Shown: positions 16,770 through 23,090 of the stretch, piece by piece
How positions within the stretch are numbered: position 1 is the stretch's first letter
Layout of the letters: each line of letters starts with the position of its first letter
Assembly: GCA_900552265.1 (NCBI GenBank)
Contig: URZE01000009.1
Span: forward strand, 1-23,090
Length of the DNA: 23,090 nt
Origin: an uncultured Oscillospiraceae bacterium
Lineage (GTDB): Bacteria; Bacillota; Clostridia; Oscillospirales; Acutalibacteraceae
Reading direction: 5' to 3'
Notes under the pieces: model-generated
Databases searched by the model: none
What the model saw: the letters and a program-made list of their open reading frames with translations, nothing else
What the model was told of the DNA's origin: nothing
Position numbers and translations under genes: made by a program

Positions 16770-16798
16770 TTCACAATATATGCACCATATGATATAAT
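16770..16798 (+). promoter_or_regulatory. Promoter of the RelB-YafQ pair
   Basis: TTCACA (16770-16775), 17 bp, TATAAT (16793-16798) on the + strand. It lies in the gap just upstream of the divergent tape measure start. The spacer contains CATATG/ATATG inverted sequence that could be an operator. Confidence 0.75.
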
Positions 16799-16831
16799 GT
16801 GAATATAATAGTTATGAAAGGAGTTTTTACT

Positions 16832-17116
16832 ATGGGAGCTACAAAAAGTGTAAATATGAATATCCGAATGGATGAAACTACAAAAAAACAAGCACAGCAG
16901 CTTTTTGCCGAATTTGGCTTAGATATGACTACTGCAATAAATATGTTTTTAAAACAGTCAGTCAGAGAACAGAGAATACCGTTTGAACTTAAAGTTCATG
17001 TTCCAAATGCTGAAACTATTGAGGCAATCAAAGAAGTTGAGGAAATGAAAAAAAGCGGTAATTTTGGTAAAACTTATCAAGATGTAGACAAAATGTTTGA
17101 GGAGTTGTTAGCTTGA
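16832..17116 (+). CDS. RelB/DinJ-family antitoxin
   Basis: The ATG at 16832 has GAAAGGAG 8 nt upstream; an ATG 11 codons earlier overlaps the -10 box. The 94-aa product begins with the ribbon-helix-helix segment KSVNMNIRMDETTKKQAQQL, then FGLDMTTAINMFLKQSVREQ, the signature of RelB/DinJ. After IPFELKV an acidic tail would wrap the toxin. It overlaps the toxin by 4 bp (TTGA), so translation is coupled. It lies opposite to all phage genes around it and has its own promoter and terminator, so it is an independent cargo unit. Confidence 0.92.
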   Translation: MGATKSVNMNIRMDETTKKQAQQLFAEFGLDMTTAINMFLKQSVREQRIPFELKVHVPNAETIEAIKEVEEMKKSGNFGKTYQDVDKMFEELLA

Positions 17117-17391
17117 AATATGAAGTAGTTCCAACTTCCAAATTTAAAAAAGAACTCAAAAAAATGAAAATGCGCGGTGCTGATGTTACACTTCTTAAAG
17201 AAGTAGTTAAAAAATTAGCAAATGGTGAAGCATTGCCTATCAAAAATAATGCGCATAGGTTATCAGGAAGTTATTCAGATTATTATGAGTGCCATATAAA
17301 GCCTGATTGGCTTCTAATTTACCAATTTATAGAGGATAAACTTGTGTTATCCTTGGTTCGCACAGGAACACATAGTGACCTTTTCAAATAA
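17113..17391 (+). CDS. YafQ/RelE-family mRNA interferase toxin
   Basis: The TTG start at 17113 overlaps the antitoxin stop, with GAGGAG upstream. The 92-aa product shows the YafQ pattern: KYEVVPTSKFKKELKKMKMR, then LLKEVVKKLANGEALP, N-N-A-H-R-L-S-G-S-Y. Next is YYECHIKPDWLLIYQF, and the C-terminus LVRTGTHSDLF. The His residues and the terminal H-S-D-L-F are the catalytic hallmarks of this ribosome-dependent endonuclease family, so the toxin looks active. The gene ends 3 bp from the 3' end of the convergent tail chaperone frame. Confidence 0.92.
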   Translation: MKYEVVPTSKFKKELKKMKMRGADVTLLKEVVKKLANGEALPIKNNAHRLSGSYSDYYECHIKPDWLLIYQFIEDKLVLSLVRTGTHSDLFK

Positions 17392-17402
17392 TTTTATGGT
17401 AG

Positions 17403-17434
17403 CCATTCATCACTACTTTGATGAGTGGTTTTTT
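17403..17434 (+). terminator. Terminator of the RelB-YafQ pair
   Basis: CCATTCATCA (17403-17412) pairs with TGATGAGTGG (17419-17428), 10 bp with one G-U, 6-nt loop, followed by six T's. It starts 11 bp after the toxin stop. The same bases are the last codons of the chaperone frame on the other strand. Confidence 0.85.
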
Positions 17435-17573
17435 CTTCTTTAAAAAGGGCTTGCTTCATGAAAAAATTGTGATAGCACTTAAAATGTTCATATAGTAAAG
17501 TCCATTTTTTAAATGTGAAATGCCCGACTTCTTTTTCTGTGAAACCGAGCATTTTTGTTCCGACAAATAATAT

Positions 17574-17624
17574 CCACGAAAAATCAATTAAATTTTCTGA
17601 TTCTTCGTGGTTTTCACTTTTTTT
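17574..17624 (-). promoter_or_regulatory. Candidate programmed -1 ribosomal frameshift signal
   Basis: On the - strand the heptamer A-AAA-AAA (17624-17618) is in the right phase (TCA AAA AAA) in the short frame. It is followed by a 7-nt spacer (17617-17611). A 14-bp stem then pairs CCACGAAGAATCAG (17610-17597) with TTGATTTTTCGTGG (17587-17574), with two G-U pairs and a 9-nt loop. A -1 slip leads into the chaperone extension frame. Confidence 0.6.
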
Positions 17625-17660
17625 GATTTTTCATCGTGTGGCATGCTTTCAGTTATCATT

Positions 17661-17963
17661 TTAGTTTATTGTATTTGCTACTTTTTTTAATCCTATTTCA
17701 GTTATAATTCTGCCGGCTTTAGATGAGGTTATCGGAACTCTTTTCTCACTTGATTTTTCATTTTCGATTTCTATGCCTTCATTGATTGCTTCGGTAATAA
17801 AAAACTTCAAAGCTTTAATGTTTGGTTCTTTTTGATTTCTGATAAGTTCCGACCACTCCGAAAGTGTTCCATATTCGTCTTGAAGTGCCTCCATGACATT
17901 GAGCGTAAATGCAAGCGGAAATTTATCTGAATCTGTCTCAAGATATGTGATTTTATCTATCAA
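17661..17963 (-). CDS. Phage tail assembly chaperone (G-like)
   Basis: The product is 100 aa starting at TTG 17963, 2 bp after the stop of the major tail gene; the ribosome site is weak and no better start is seen. The sequence FPLAFTLNVMEALQDEYGTL, WSELI, ALKFFITEAINEGIEIENE and RIITEIGLKKV fits the small chaperone encoded between the major tail and tape measure genes of clostridial siphophages. It is expected to coat the tape measure during tail assembly. Homologues usually carry a further charged tail; here the frame stops at NTIN. That tail is still visible downstream in another frame, so the gene probably lost its 3' end through a 1-nt insertion at about 17662. Confidence 0.75.
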   Translation of the reverse strand: MIDKITYLETDSDKFPLAFTLNVMEALQDEYGTLSEWSELIRNQKEPNIKALKFFITEAINEGIEIENEKSSEKRVPITSSKAGRIITEIGLKKVANTIN

Positions 17964-17965
17964 AT

Positions 17966-18451
17966 TTATTCACTTTCTTTTTGCACAAAAAATCCTGTCA
18001 ATGCGGTATTAGCAGCTGTTTCGGTATCGTAAACATTGTGTTTTTCCCAATCTCCGTTATCATTTTCAAAGATTGTTGCTTCTACTGACGGTGTAGTAAA
18101 TTCCAGATTATCGCCCTTTGTCTTGGCGTCAGTTATAAACGGTTTAAATTTAATTTTCGGAAAAAACTCTACTTTGTATTTTTTAACACCGCCAACCATT
18201 TTCGGAACTATATGTCCAAAGCCAACATATGTTGGCGTATCTTCTGAGTTTGATGTGACAACACCCGTTTCTTCGTCAACAGTTTTTCCGAGTAATTCTG
18301 CAAATATTGCGTCATCGTCATCATCTATTCCGGCGATTAAAATTCCGATCTTGAATAGCGAAATTTGTTCTCTGGTTACGGTGTAAATATAAAACGTTTT
18401 TAAAAAATTAGAATATATTTTGAAATTTATTGACATCACTTCTATAAACAT
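17966..18451 (-). pseudogene. Phage major tail protein, N-terminus missing
   Basis: From about 18370 downwards the frame matches the C-terminal two-thirds of phi13-type major tail proteins: AGIDDDDDAIFAELLGKTVD, then PTYVGFGHIVPKMVGGVKKY, KVEFFPKIKF, and TKGDNLEFTTPSVEATIFEN. The conserved first about 60 residues are absent. In their place the frame reads through unrelated AT-rich sequence (FKIYSNFLKTFYIYTVTREQ) that includes the promoter of the + strand CPBP gene. The apparent ATG at 18451 is therefore not the true start. The break marks one end of the segment that replaced phage genes here. Confidence 0.85.
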
Positions 18452-18459
18452 GATAAAAT
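18430..18459 (+). promoter_or_regulatory. Promoter of the CPBP protease gene
   Basis: TTGACA (18430-18435), 18 bp, TAAAAT (18454-18459), about 45 bp upstream of the TTG start and a ribosome site AAAAAGGTG at 18487-18495. Confidence 0.6.
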
Positions 18460-18504
18460 TTCAGAAACTAATTATAGTATATTACTAAAAAGGTGTGATG
18501 AATT

Positions 18505-19710
18505 TTGAAAAATAAAAAAGAATTTGTGTATTTTTTTCTTTGTACAATAATGTATGTTGTTTTAAATTTTGCTTTAACTAAAATTTTTAATATTTCTTTC
18601 AATGTTCATAGTAACGGAAATATAACATTAGGCACATATCATATCTTGAGATTAGTAGAAATCGTTTTAATAAGCGTATTTTATTTCTTTAAAAAATTCA
18701 AATTTTTAGTATATTTTGATATTTGTCTTATAATTTCTTGGATCACTGATTTTTTTATTAATTTTTATTTTTTCGATAAATCTGTAAGTATTTCATTTTT
18801 ATTACTTTCGGTAATTGTTATGTTCAGATATATATTAAACTGCGTATCTGATATCATATTTCGAAAACTTAATAAAATAGATTTTTACAAAAAGTATAAG
18901 CCGTACATTTTAATGCTATTATTTTTACTGACATATATAACATTTTTTGCTATTAATTTATCGATACCTGTAGAATATAAAATACTGTCAAAAACCACAT
19001 CATACACTGCAAGAATGTGGATGATCGGCAATTTGTCTTTACTTATATTAGCCATATATTATATATTTAAAATTAAGTTTTTAAATGTAAAAGATTTATT
19101 AATATCTACAGCGTTAGGCATTTTTACTTTTATACTTTCAAAAGATCCCATAGGTTCTATCGAAAATATACTTTGTTGCTATGCCGCTTGTGGATTATTT
19201 AAAAAATGTTCCTCTGAAAAAAATTTACCCGATTTTAATTTTAATAGAATTGTAAAATCCTTGGGATTCGGAATTTTGATAGGTATACCGTTGGTAATTA
19301 TAAATACATTAAATACACAGGGTCATAGTATTTTTGATTTGCAAGTTTGGAATTTATCAAATATTTGGAATTCCCTAATTAATTCAAGCGGAGCAATATC
19401 TGAAGAAATAACATATCACTTTTTCCCATTTGCTATAATCACATACTGGTTTAATGGTAAAATTTCTAAAAATTATAAAACTCAAATACCTATATATATA
19501 TTTCTAATAATGCCGCATGCAATGAACCATATAGCAAGCAGTTTTATGATTAATCCTTCAATGGCAATTATTGATTGTATAAGAGAAGCTATTATATTTG
19601 GTATACCCTTCATATGGCTCATGACAGATAAGGGAATTTTAGCAAACAGTATGTGTCACACTATTGTGGTGTTGTTTTATCGTATGTGTGGAAATGTATA
19701 TGCGAGTTAA
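18505..19710 (+). CDS. CPBP family intramembrane metalloprotease
   Basis: The 401-aa product starts at TTG 18505 with AAGGTG about 9 nt upstream. At least eight strongly hydrophobic segments span the sequence. The CPBP (CAAX protease / bacteriocin-processing) motifs lie in the C-terminal third. They are Glu300-Glu301 in SGAISEEITYHFF, His338 and His342 in MPHAMNHI, and His385 in NSMCHTIVV. In the classical first motif E-E-x-x-x-R the Arg is replaced by His here. Family members process prenylated proteins, mature or confer immunity to bacteriocins, or act in regulated proteolysis; the substrate cannot be told. Its own promoter, opposite strand and truncated phage genes on both sides mark it as cargo that replaced about six phage genes. 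Confidence 0.85.
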   Translation: MKNKKEFVYFFLCTIMYVVLNFALTKIFNISFNVHSNGNITLGTYHILRLVEIVLISVFYFFKKFKFLVYFDICLIISWITDFFINFYFFDKSVSISFLLLSVIVMFRYILNCVSDIIFRKLNKIDFYKKYKPYILMLLFLLTYITFFAINLSIPVEYKILSKTTSYTARMWMIGNLSLLILAIYYIFKIKFLNVKDLLISTALGIFTFILSKDPIGSIENILCCYAACGLFKKCSSEKNLPDFNFNRIVKSLGFGILIGIPLVIINTLNTQGHSIFDLQVWNLSNIWNSLINSSGAISEEITYHFFPFAIITYWFNGKISKNYKTQIPIYIFLIMPHAMNHIASSFMINPSMAIIDCIREAIIFGIPFIWLMTDKGILANSMCHTIVVLFYRMCGNVYAS

Positions 19711-19774
19711 CAATTTTTCTGTATAAGTTTATCTTTTTCAAAAAGTGAATTTTGAAACAAAAACTTCAATTGAG

Positions 19775-19876
19775 TTAAAAAGTGCTAAGTTCTGCCGTTT
19801 CTGCCTCCGTTAAACTTTCAAAATCAAGTTTTAAATAATCAGATAAATTTTTTATTGTTATTTCGCTTACAATCAT
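19775..19876 (-). pseudogene. Head-tail connector protein, N-terminal fragment
   Basis: The ATG at 19876 overlaps the stop of the head fibre gene (ATGA). The 33 residues MIVSEITIKNLSDYLKLDFE, then SLTEAETAELSTF, match the opening of gp6-like head-tail connectors, in which the sequence continues for some 70 more residues. The frame stops at the junction with the CPBP segment. Everything from here to the N-terminus of the major tail protein (connector remainder, head closure, tail completion genes) is missing. Confidence 0.7.
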
Positions 19877-20091
19877 GTTTGGTCATCTTCCATAAGCCCT
19901 GACAATTTTAATTTTGAAAGTAAAGAATTAAAATCTGTTTTTAAATCTGCAATTGTAGTAGCTGTGCTGTCAATCTGATTTTCGGCTTTTGGAAAACCAA
20001 TTAATATGGCTTTTTCTTTTAATTCCAATACTCCGCCGATTACTGTTTTTTCTCCGCCTTGTTCGGTATAGTTTTTTATGTTATATGACAT
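19873..20091 (-). CDS. Phage head fibre protein
   Basis: This is a 72-aa protein with start ATG 20091 and AGGAAGTG upstream. The order is SYNIKNYTEQGGEKTVIGG, then LELKEKA, then ENQIDSTATTIADLKTDFNS, LLSKLKLSGLM. This matches the short head fibre / head decoration proteins found between capsid and connector genes in clostridial phages. It looks intact and is coupled to the connector fragment through an ATGA overlap. Confidence 0.7.
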   Translation of the reverse strand: MSYNIKNYTEQGGEKTVIGGVLELKEKAILIGFPKAENQIDSTATTIADLKTDFNSLLSKLKLSGLMEDDQT

Positions 20092-20108
20092 TAAAATTCA
20101 CTTCCTAT

Positions 20109-21318
20109 TTAAACACTTGCGGCCATTTTAAGACCTGCAATCATCTGATTATTTTGAATTTTGTAATCGCATTCAGCCCAGCCAACAATTCCTACTGCAT
20201 TTTTGTTTATATATTTTTCACGCATTAACTGAATTTCTAAATCTTGTGATATTTTCATCGCCATTCCCGAAAAATCGCCATAAAAGAATGGGAATATTGT
20301 TTGCTGAAGTTGCTTCTGGCATATTTTCAGAAATATAAACAGGTTTCCCGAGTAGTTCCCAATCAAAACCACCTGTTATATCCTTGCCATAAGCCCTGTA
20401 ATAGTTACCGTTACCGTCTTTGAGTTTCCTAACTTCAGAAAATACCGCTTTGTTCATAACTCACATTGCATTTTTCTGATACAGCTGGGGAACTGCAAGC
20501 TGCAAACTGATTAAGTTATCAATTCTAGCGGCATTGGCTACGGTATAAGTGGTGTTTCCGGTTGCAACTAAATTCATGGTTGAAATTGCACCTGTCATGT
20601 GATTATTGGATGCACCTGTTCCGACAAGAAGTTCTTTTTCCCAAAATTCAGCAAAAGCCTGAGCAATCTTGTTTGTAAGAAAATTTGTAACGTTAATGTC
20701 TGTATTGTTTAAAAGTCTGCGGCTTATCACAGACAAAGCCCCATGTGAGTAGCCTTTAAGCTCAACCGAATTGAATTTTCCTTGTCCAGCAACAAGTGAT
20801 GTGAATTCATCTCCTTGATATGCAACATTTACGCTACCTGTGGAACTATCCACACTTGAATCTGCATCATAAACAGGAATTTCAAGTGTACCTTTGGTGT
20901 GGAACTTCTCAACTTTTTCATAAATAGGGGAAAGCTCTTTAACTTTTTCTATAATTTTATTCGCAATTGTTGTCAGGACAACTGCTCCGTTGCTACCATA
21001 AGACATTCCGAGGCTTTCTGCTCTTTCTTTTCCATTTACAATATACTCAGTAAAAGCACGTTCTTCACTTTGCACTTCTTTACTGCCACTTGTTTTGTTT
21101 TCTTCTGAAACTTCTTTTTTATCTTCAATATCCATTTTCCTTGAATCTTCCTCAGCCTTAATTCTCGCATCGATTTCATTAATTAACTTCTTTAGTTCAT
21201 TAAATTTTTCGATTTCTTTTTCGCTTAAAGCTCTTTTTTCTGACTTTGCTATATTTAAAATTTTTTGCATTTGCTCTTGATTTTCTACTCTTTTTTCAGT
21301 TAGATATTTCAATTCCAT
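20109..21318 (-). pseudogene. HK97-type major capsid protein, nonsense plus frameshift
   Basis: The start ATG 21318 follows GAGGAGATG. The N-terminal scaffold-like delta domain (to about residue 85, coiled coil, Glu/Lys-rich) precedes the HK97 core: AVVLTTIANKIIEKVKELSP, LEIPVYDADSS, FNSVELKGYSHGALSVISRR, FWEKELLVGTG. After QLYQKNAM an in-frame TGA (20463-20461) stands where homologues have Trp, followed by VMNKAVFSEVRKLKDGNG and YGKDITGGFDWELLGKPVYI. A second break, one extra C near 20290-20295, shifts the frame. The P-domain then resumes as YGDFSGMAMKISQDLEIQLM up to the stop at 20109. Restoring both gives about 403 aa, normal for the family. No functional capsid can be expected. Confidence 0.88.
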
Positions 21319-21409
21319 AACTTAACATCTCCTCTAAAATTTTTTCATATTTTGAATAATTAATGGGGTCTCTTTCTTTGAATTGTCAATAATTTTTGGC
21401 TTAAATTCT

Positions 21410-21919
21410 TCACCTCTGTATTCTGTTTTTTATTTGTTTTTCAGCTCTGATTTCAATACTCGTGCCTTCATAACATGGAATTTTTTGCTTATCAATGATT
21501 GAAACTTCAAATAAATTCATTTCGTCAATAAATCGGCATTTTAGGTTTTCTATTGCGGTTTCTTCATGTTCTTTTACCGCTTCAAAGCCAAAACGCCAAC
21601 CTCGAAGTTTATTATTTTTTGCTTTTTCAATCATCTCTGAGTCTGTAATTTCATAAATCGCTCTGAGTCCAATATTATCTTCAAAAAGCTCAATATTTCT
21701 CTGCTTTGTGCTGCCGAATTTTCGGTTTGGTTCATGGTTTAAAAGGCATAAAATATCGTCACTTTTTTCAACTGCTCGTTGAAAAGTTTTAGGGCATATC
21801 TGCTCGACAAATTTTTCTCCGTTTTCGTCAAGCATAGGTTTTGAATCTCTCGCAACGGCATTGACATATCCGTCAAGTAAAACGCTGTCATTTCTGATTT
21901 CTATTCTCAAAATTTTCAT
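21410..21919 (-). CDS. HK97-family prohead protease (U35)
   Basis: The 169-aa product cuts the capsid delta domain during maturation in this phage type. Visible are DGYVNAVARDSKPM, ICPKTFQRAV, the His motif LLNHEPNRKFGS and the Ser motif FEVSIIDK near the C-terminus, so both catalytic residues are present. The gene overlaps the portal gene by 32 bp, as is usual. GGAG lies directly next to the ATG at 21919; the TTG at codon 4 would have better spacing, so the start is uncertain by three residues. Length is close to the family norm and the gene looks intact. Confidence 0.85.
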   Translation of the reverse strand: MKILRIEIRNDSVLLDGYVNAVARDSKPMLDENGEKFVEQICPKTFQRAVEKSDDILCLLNHEPNRKFGSTKQRNIELFEDNIGLRAIYEITDSEMIEKAKNNKLRGWRFGFEAVKEHEETAIENLKCRFIDEMNLFEVSIIDKQKIPCYEGTSIEIRAEKQIKNRIQR

Positions 21920-23090
21920 CTCCGGTATCTGAAATATTTGTTACTTTGTTTGTGTTCGGCGTGTAAACTTCTTTTGTTTGCGGATTGAAAAGAACATCTT
22001 GTAAGCCTAATTTGATAAAGTTTAATCCCAACGGCTCTAAATCTTCCATATATCTGCATTCATCAATTTGCATTAAGTTTGAATCGAGTGCTGTTTTGTA
22101 TGCTTCAAAACGTGTTTTTATATCTCCCTTTGTGATTTCTTTCGTGTCGAATGCAAAGTAAGAACCACCTACTGTTACCGAAATCGAAGATTTCGAACAG
22201 TTACGGGAACCTTGATTCCTTCGGAATGAAAAAGACTTCTTCTCTTTTTCAAGAAGTAAGTCCCTATTTAAAGCACATTCAATTGTAGTAAGTATCGGCA
22301 TTACCGCTGTTTTTATAAACATTTCCCAGTTCCATTCCGTGGGTACCCCGAAAATATCTAAGATAGAATTATTTATTGAATTTTTGTTTTCATTAAGCTG
22401 CATTTCGGTCGATGTTTTGCTGGCTTCCTTAAAATCAAGATTATCATTTAAGACAATCACATTGTTTTCAGTATTGCAATAGAGATCACGCCACGCCCGT
22501 TTTAAGCTGTCCATTGCCTCCTTTGTGATTTTCTTTTCGGATTTTATAAATCCTTTTTTACTTCCGCCGGTAGAAACAAGATTCTGTTCAAATTTGAGCG
22601 TTAAATATGCTACTTTCAAAATCTCTTGATTTTCTTCGATAATTCCAACGCCTTGAGCTCCTGTTTTTGTGTTTCTCAATATTTTTAGAAATTCAAAGGG
22701 TTTGTAACTTTGCCCTCGAACTAAAATATTATAATCTTTAAAAATTGGGTCAAAATTTCCGGTGATACAAACATTTTCATTGCTTACATAATTAAGCGAT
22801 TTTATTGTGTTTCTTCGCTTATTGATATACGCATAAGCACTCCCAAAAAGAAGATAATCTCGAACCAAAGCCCTTTTAAAATCTGCTCCGTCGAGTGTGT
22901 CTTTTGTATCAAGGTTAAACAAATCACACCTTGAATCTTCTATTTCAACGGTTTTTCTTTTTCCATTTAAAAATTCTTCTTTGTAAAGTTTTATCGGAAT
23001 CATGGAAACCGTATTGGCAATTAGATTCACACATTTTGAAACAGAGGGAATATTCATTGCTTCACGCTCTGAAATTGTATCTTCATTTAA
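21888..23090 (-). CDS. HK97-family phage portal protein, 5'-partial
   Basis: The frame is open to the right edge (LNEDTISEREAMNIPSV...), so the start is outside the window; the ATG at 23057 is internal. Portal hallmarks are V-S-K-C-V-N-L-I-A-N-T-V-S-M-I-P, DYLLFGSAYAYI, VSTGGSKKGFI, AWRDLYCNTENNVIVLNDNL, LDIFGVP, and the C-terminal helix region (FDTKEITKGDIKTRFEAYKT). A 24-residue segment (FSFRRNQGS...TVGGS) interrupts the conserved E-K-K-S/Y-F-A-F-D-T-K-E stretch; it comes from a 72-bp palindromic insertion that keeps the frame. The portal forms the dodecameric DNA gate at one capsid vertex. The gene is not otherwise visibly broken. Confidence 0.88.
   Translation of the reverse strand, partial: LNEDTISEREAMNIPSVSKCVNLIANTVSMIPIKLYKEEFLNGKRKTVEIEDSRCDLFNLDTKDTLDGADFKRALVRDYLLFGSAYAYINKRRNTIKSLNYVSNENVCITGNFDPIFKDYNILVRGQSYKPFEFLKILRNTKTGAQGVGIIEENQEILKVAYLTLKFEQNLVSTGGSKKGFIKSEKKITKEAMDSLKRAWRDLYCNTENNVIVLNDNLDFKEASKTSTEMQLNENKNSINNSILDIFGVPTEWNWEMFIKTAVMPILTTIECALNRDLLLEKEKKSFSFRRNQGSRNCSKSSISVTVGGSYFAFDTKEITKGDIKTRFEAYKTALDSNLMQIDECRYMEDLEPLGLNFIKLGLQDVLFNPQTKEVYTPNTNKVTNISDTGDENFENRNQK
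22161..22232 (-). repeat. 72-bp palindromic element inserted in frame in the portal gene
   Basis: The insert is exactly 24 codons and is flanked by a TCT triplet on both sides (- strand), a possible 3-bp target duplication. It contains the stem CGAAATC-TTC-GATTTCG nested in CTGTT...AACAG with a 2-nt bulge, and a second hairpin, ATTCC-GAA-GGAAT. Homologous portals pass directly from the Lys/Ser before it to the Tyr-Phe-Ala-Phe after it. It resembles short intragenic palindromic elements such as those of Rickettsia, in architecture only. Confidence 0.7.

Larger units (their letters stand above)
17394..17659 (-). pseudogene. Tail assembly chaperone, T-like extension (needs -1 frameshift)
   Basis: A short frame from ATG 17659 reads MITESMPHDEKSKKVKTTKN and stops after 23 residues. 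In the -1 frame, entered at the A7 tract 17624-17618, a longer product continues: ENHEESENLIDFSWILFVGT, then KMLGFTEKEVGHFTFKKWTL, LYEHFKCYHNFFMKQ, and stops at 17394. The W-x-L-F-V-G-x-x-x-L-G-F-T-x-x-E pattern is that of the second tail assembly chaperone frame (lambda gpT position) between the G-like gene and the tape measure. Deleting one T at the end of the preceding gene (AAC-T-AAA-ATG) would join gene G to this start. The last about 15 residues lie in the terminator of the toxin-antitoxin unit and are probably not original phage sequence. Confidence 0.65.
14643..23090 (-). mobile_element. Decaying HK97-type siphophage prophage (morphogenesis module only)
   Basis: Gene order on the - strand follows the standard siphophage layout: portal, prohead protease, capsid, head fibre, connector, major tail, chaperones, tape measure, distal tail. 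The connector-to-tail part is deleted and replaced by a CPBP gene. Capsid and tape measure genes are broken. Distal tail fibre, lysis and integrase genes are absent on the left. The right end lies outside the window. No att sites were identified. Confidence 0.85.

Noticed and set aside
18505..19710. CPBP gene as a membrane-bound phage holin or transporter
   Set aside because: The Glu-Glu, His-x-x-x-His and final His motifs in membrane segments fit CPBP proteases, and the strand and promoter are not those of the phage operon.
20109..21318. TGA as a tryptophan codon (alternative code) in the phage
   Set aside because: Trp is written TGG throughout the window and TGA serves as the stop of several intact genes, for example the tape measure/Dit junction.

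Overview
The window looks like a low-GC, single-membrane Firmicute of the Clostridia type. The support is: strong AGGAGG-type ribosome sites, many TTG and GTG starts, Sec signal peptides, an NPKTG sortase signal, a Nif11-type double-glycine leader, and an HK97-type siphophage remnant of the clostridial sort. TGG encodes Trp and TGA acts as a stop, so the code is standard. No tRNA, rRNA or CRISPR array was seen. Frameshifts, nonsense codons, internal deletions and small tandem duplications are frequent, which points to a genome (or at least a region) in decay. An intracellular or tightly host-associated lifestyle would fit, but that is inference.

Region 1 (1-8216), surface and accessory genes. 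A + strand gene enters from the left edge and begins with a perfect 15-bp tandem repeat encoding TETGE. Everything else here is on the - strand. There is a 940-aa repeat protein whose N-terminus is a bacteriocin-type Nif11/double-glycine leader. Next come an NPKTG wall-anchored protein, a membrane-anchored subtilisin-like protease broken in a poly-A tract, and a 37-aa hydrophobic peptide. The promoter and leader of the peptide are a roughly 95% identical copy of those of the NPKTG protein. Last is a small regulator resembling sigma region 4, broken by two short tandem duplications.

Region 2 (8806-13595), the most unusual part. Four - strand genes in tandem all start with a signal peptide. One is a two-TM membrane protein and one carries a degenerate Ras-like fold. 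One is a GTPase with all G motifs intact plus three Cys-rich repeats. The last is a degenerate GTPase-like domain fused to a CbbX/SpoVK-type AAA+ ATPase. Exported nucleotide-driven proteins make sense only if they reach a compartment with GTP and ATP, such as a eukaryotic host cytosol. The block appears richer in GC than its flanks. I regard it as the best candidate for an undescribed system.

Region 3 (13988-23090), a decaying prophage. On the - strand, in order from the right edge, are portal, prohead protease, major capsid (broken), head fibre, head-tail connector (truncated), major tail protein (truncated), tail assembly chaperones with a visible -1 frameshift signal, tape measure (internally deleted and frameshifted) and distal tail protein. 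Nothing of the distal tail, lysis or integration modules remains. Three cargo pieces lie in or beside it: a Phd/ParE-like toxin-antitoxin pair at the left end, a RelB/YafQ pair between the chaperone and tape measure genes, and a CPBP intramembrane protease that replaces the connector-to-tail segment. The portal gene carries a 72-bp in-frame palindromic insertion.
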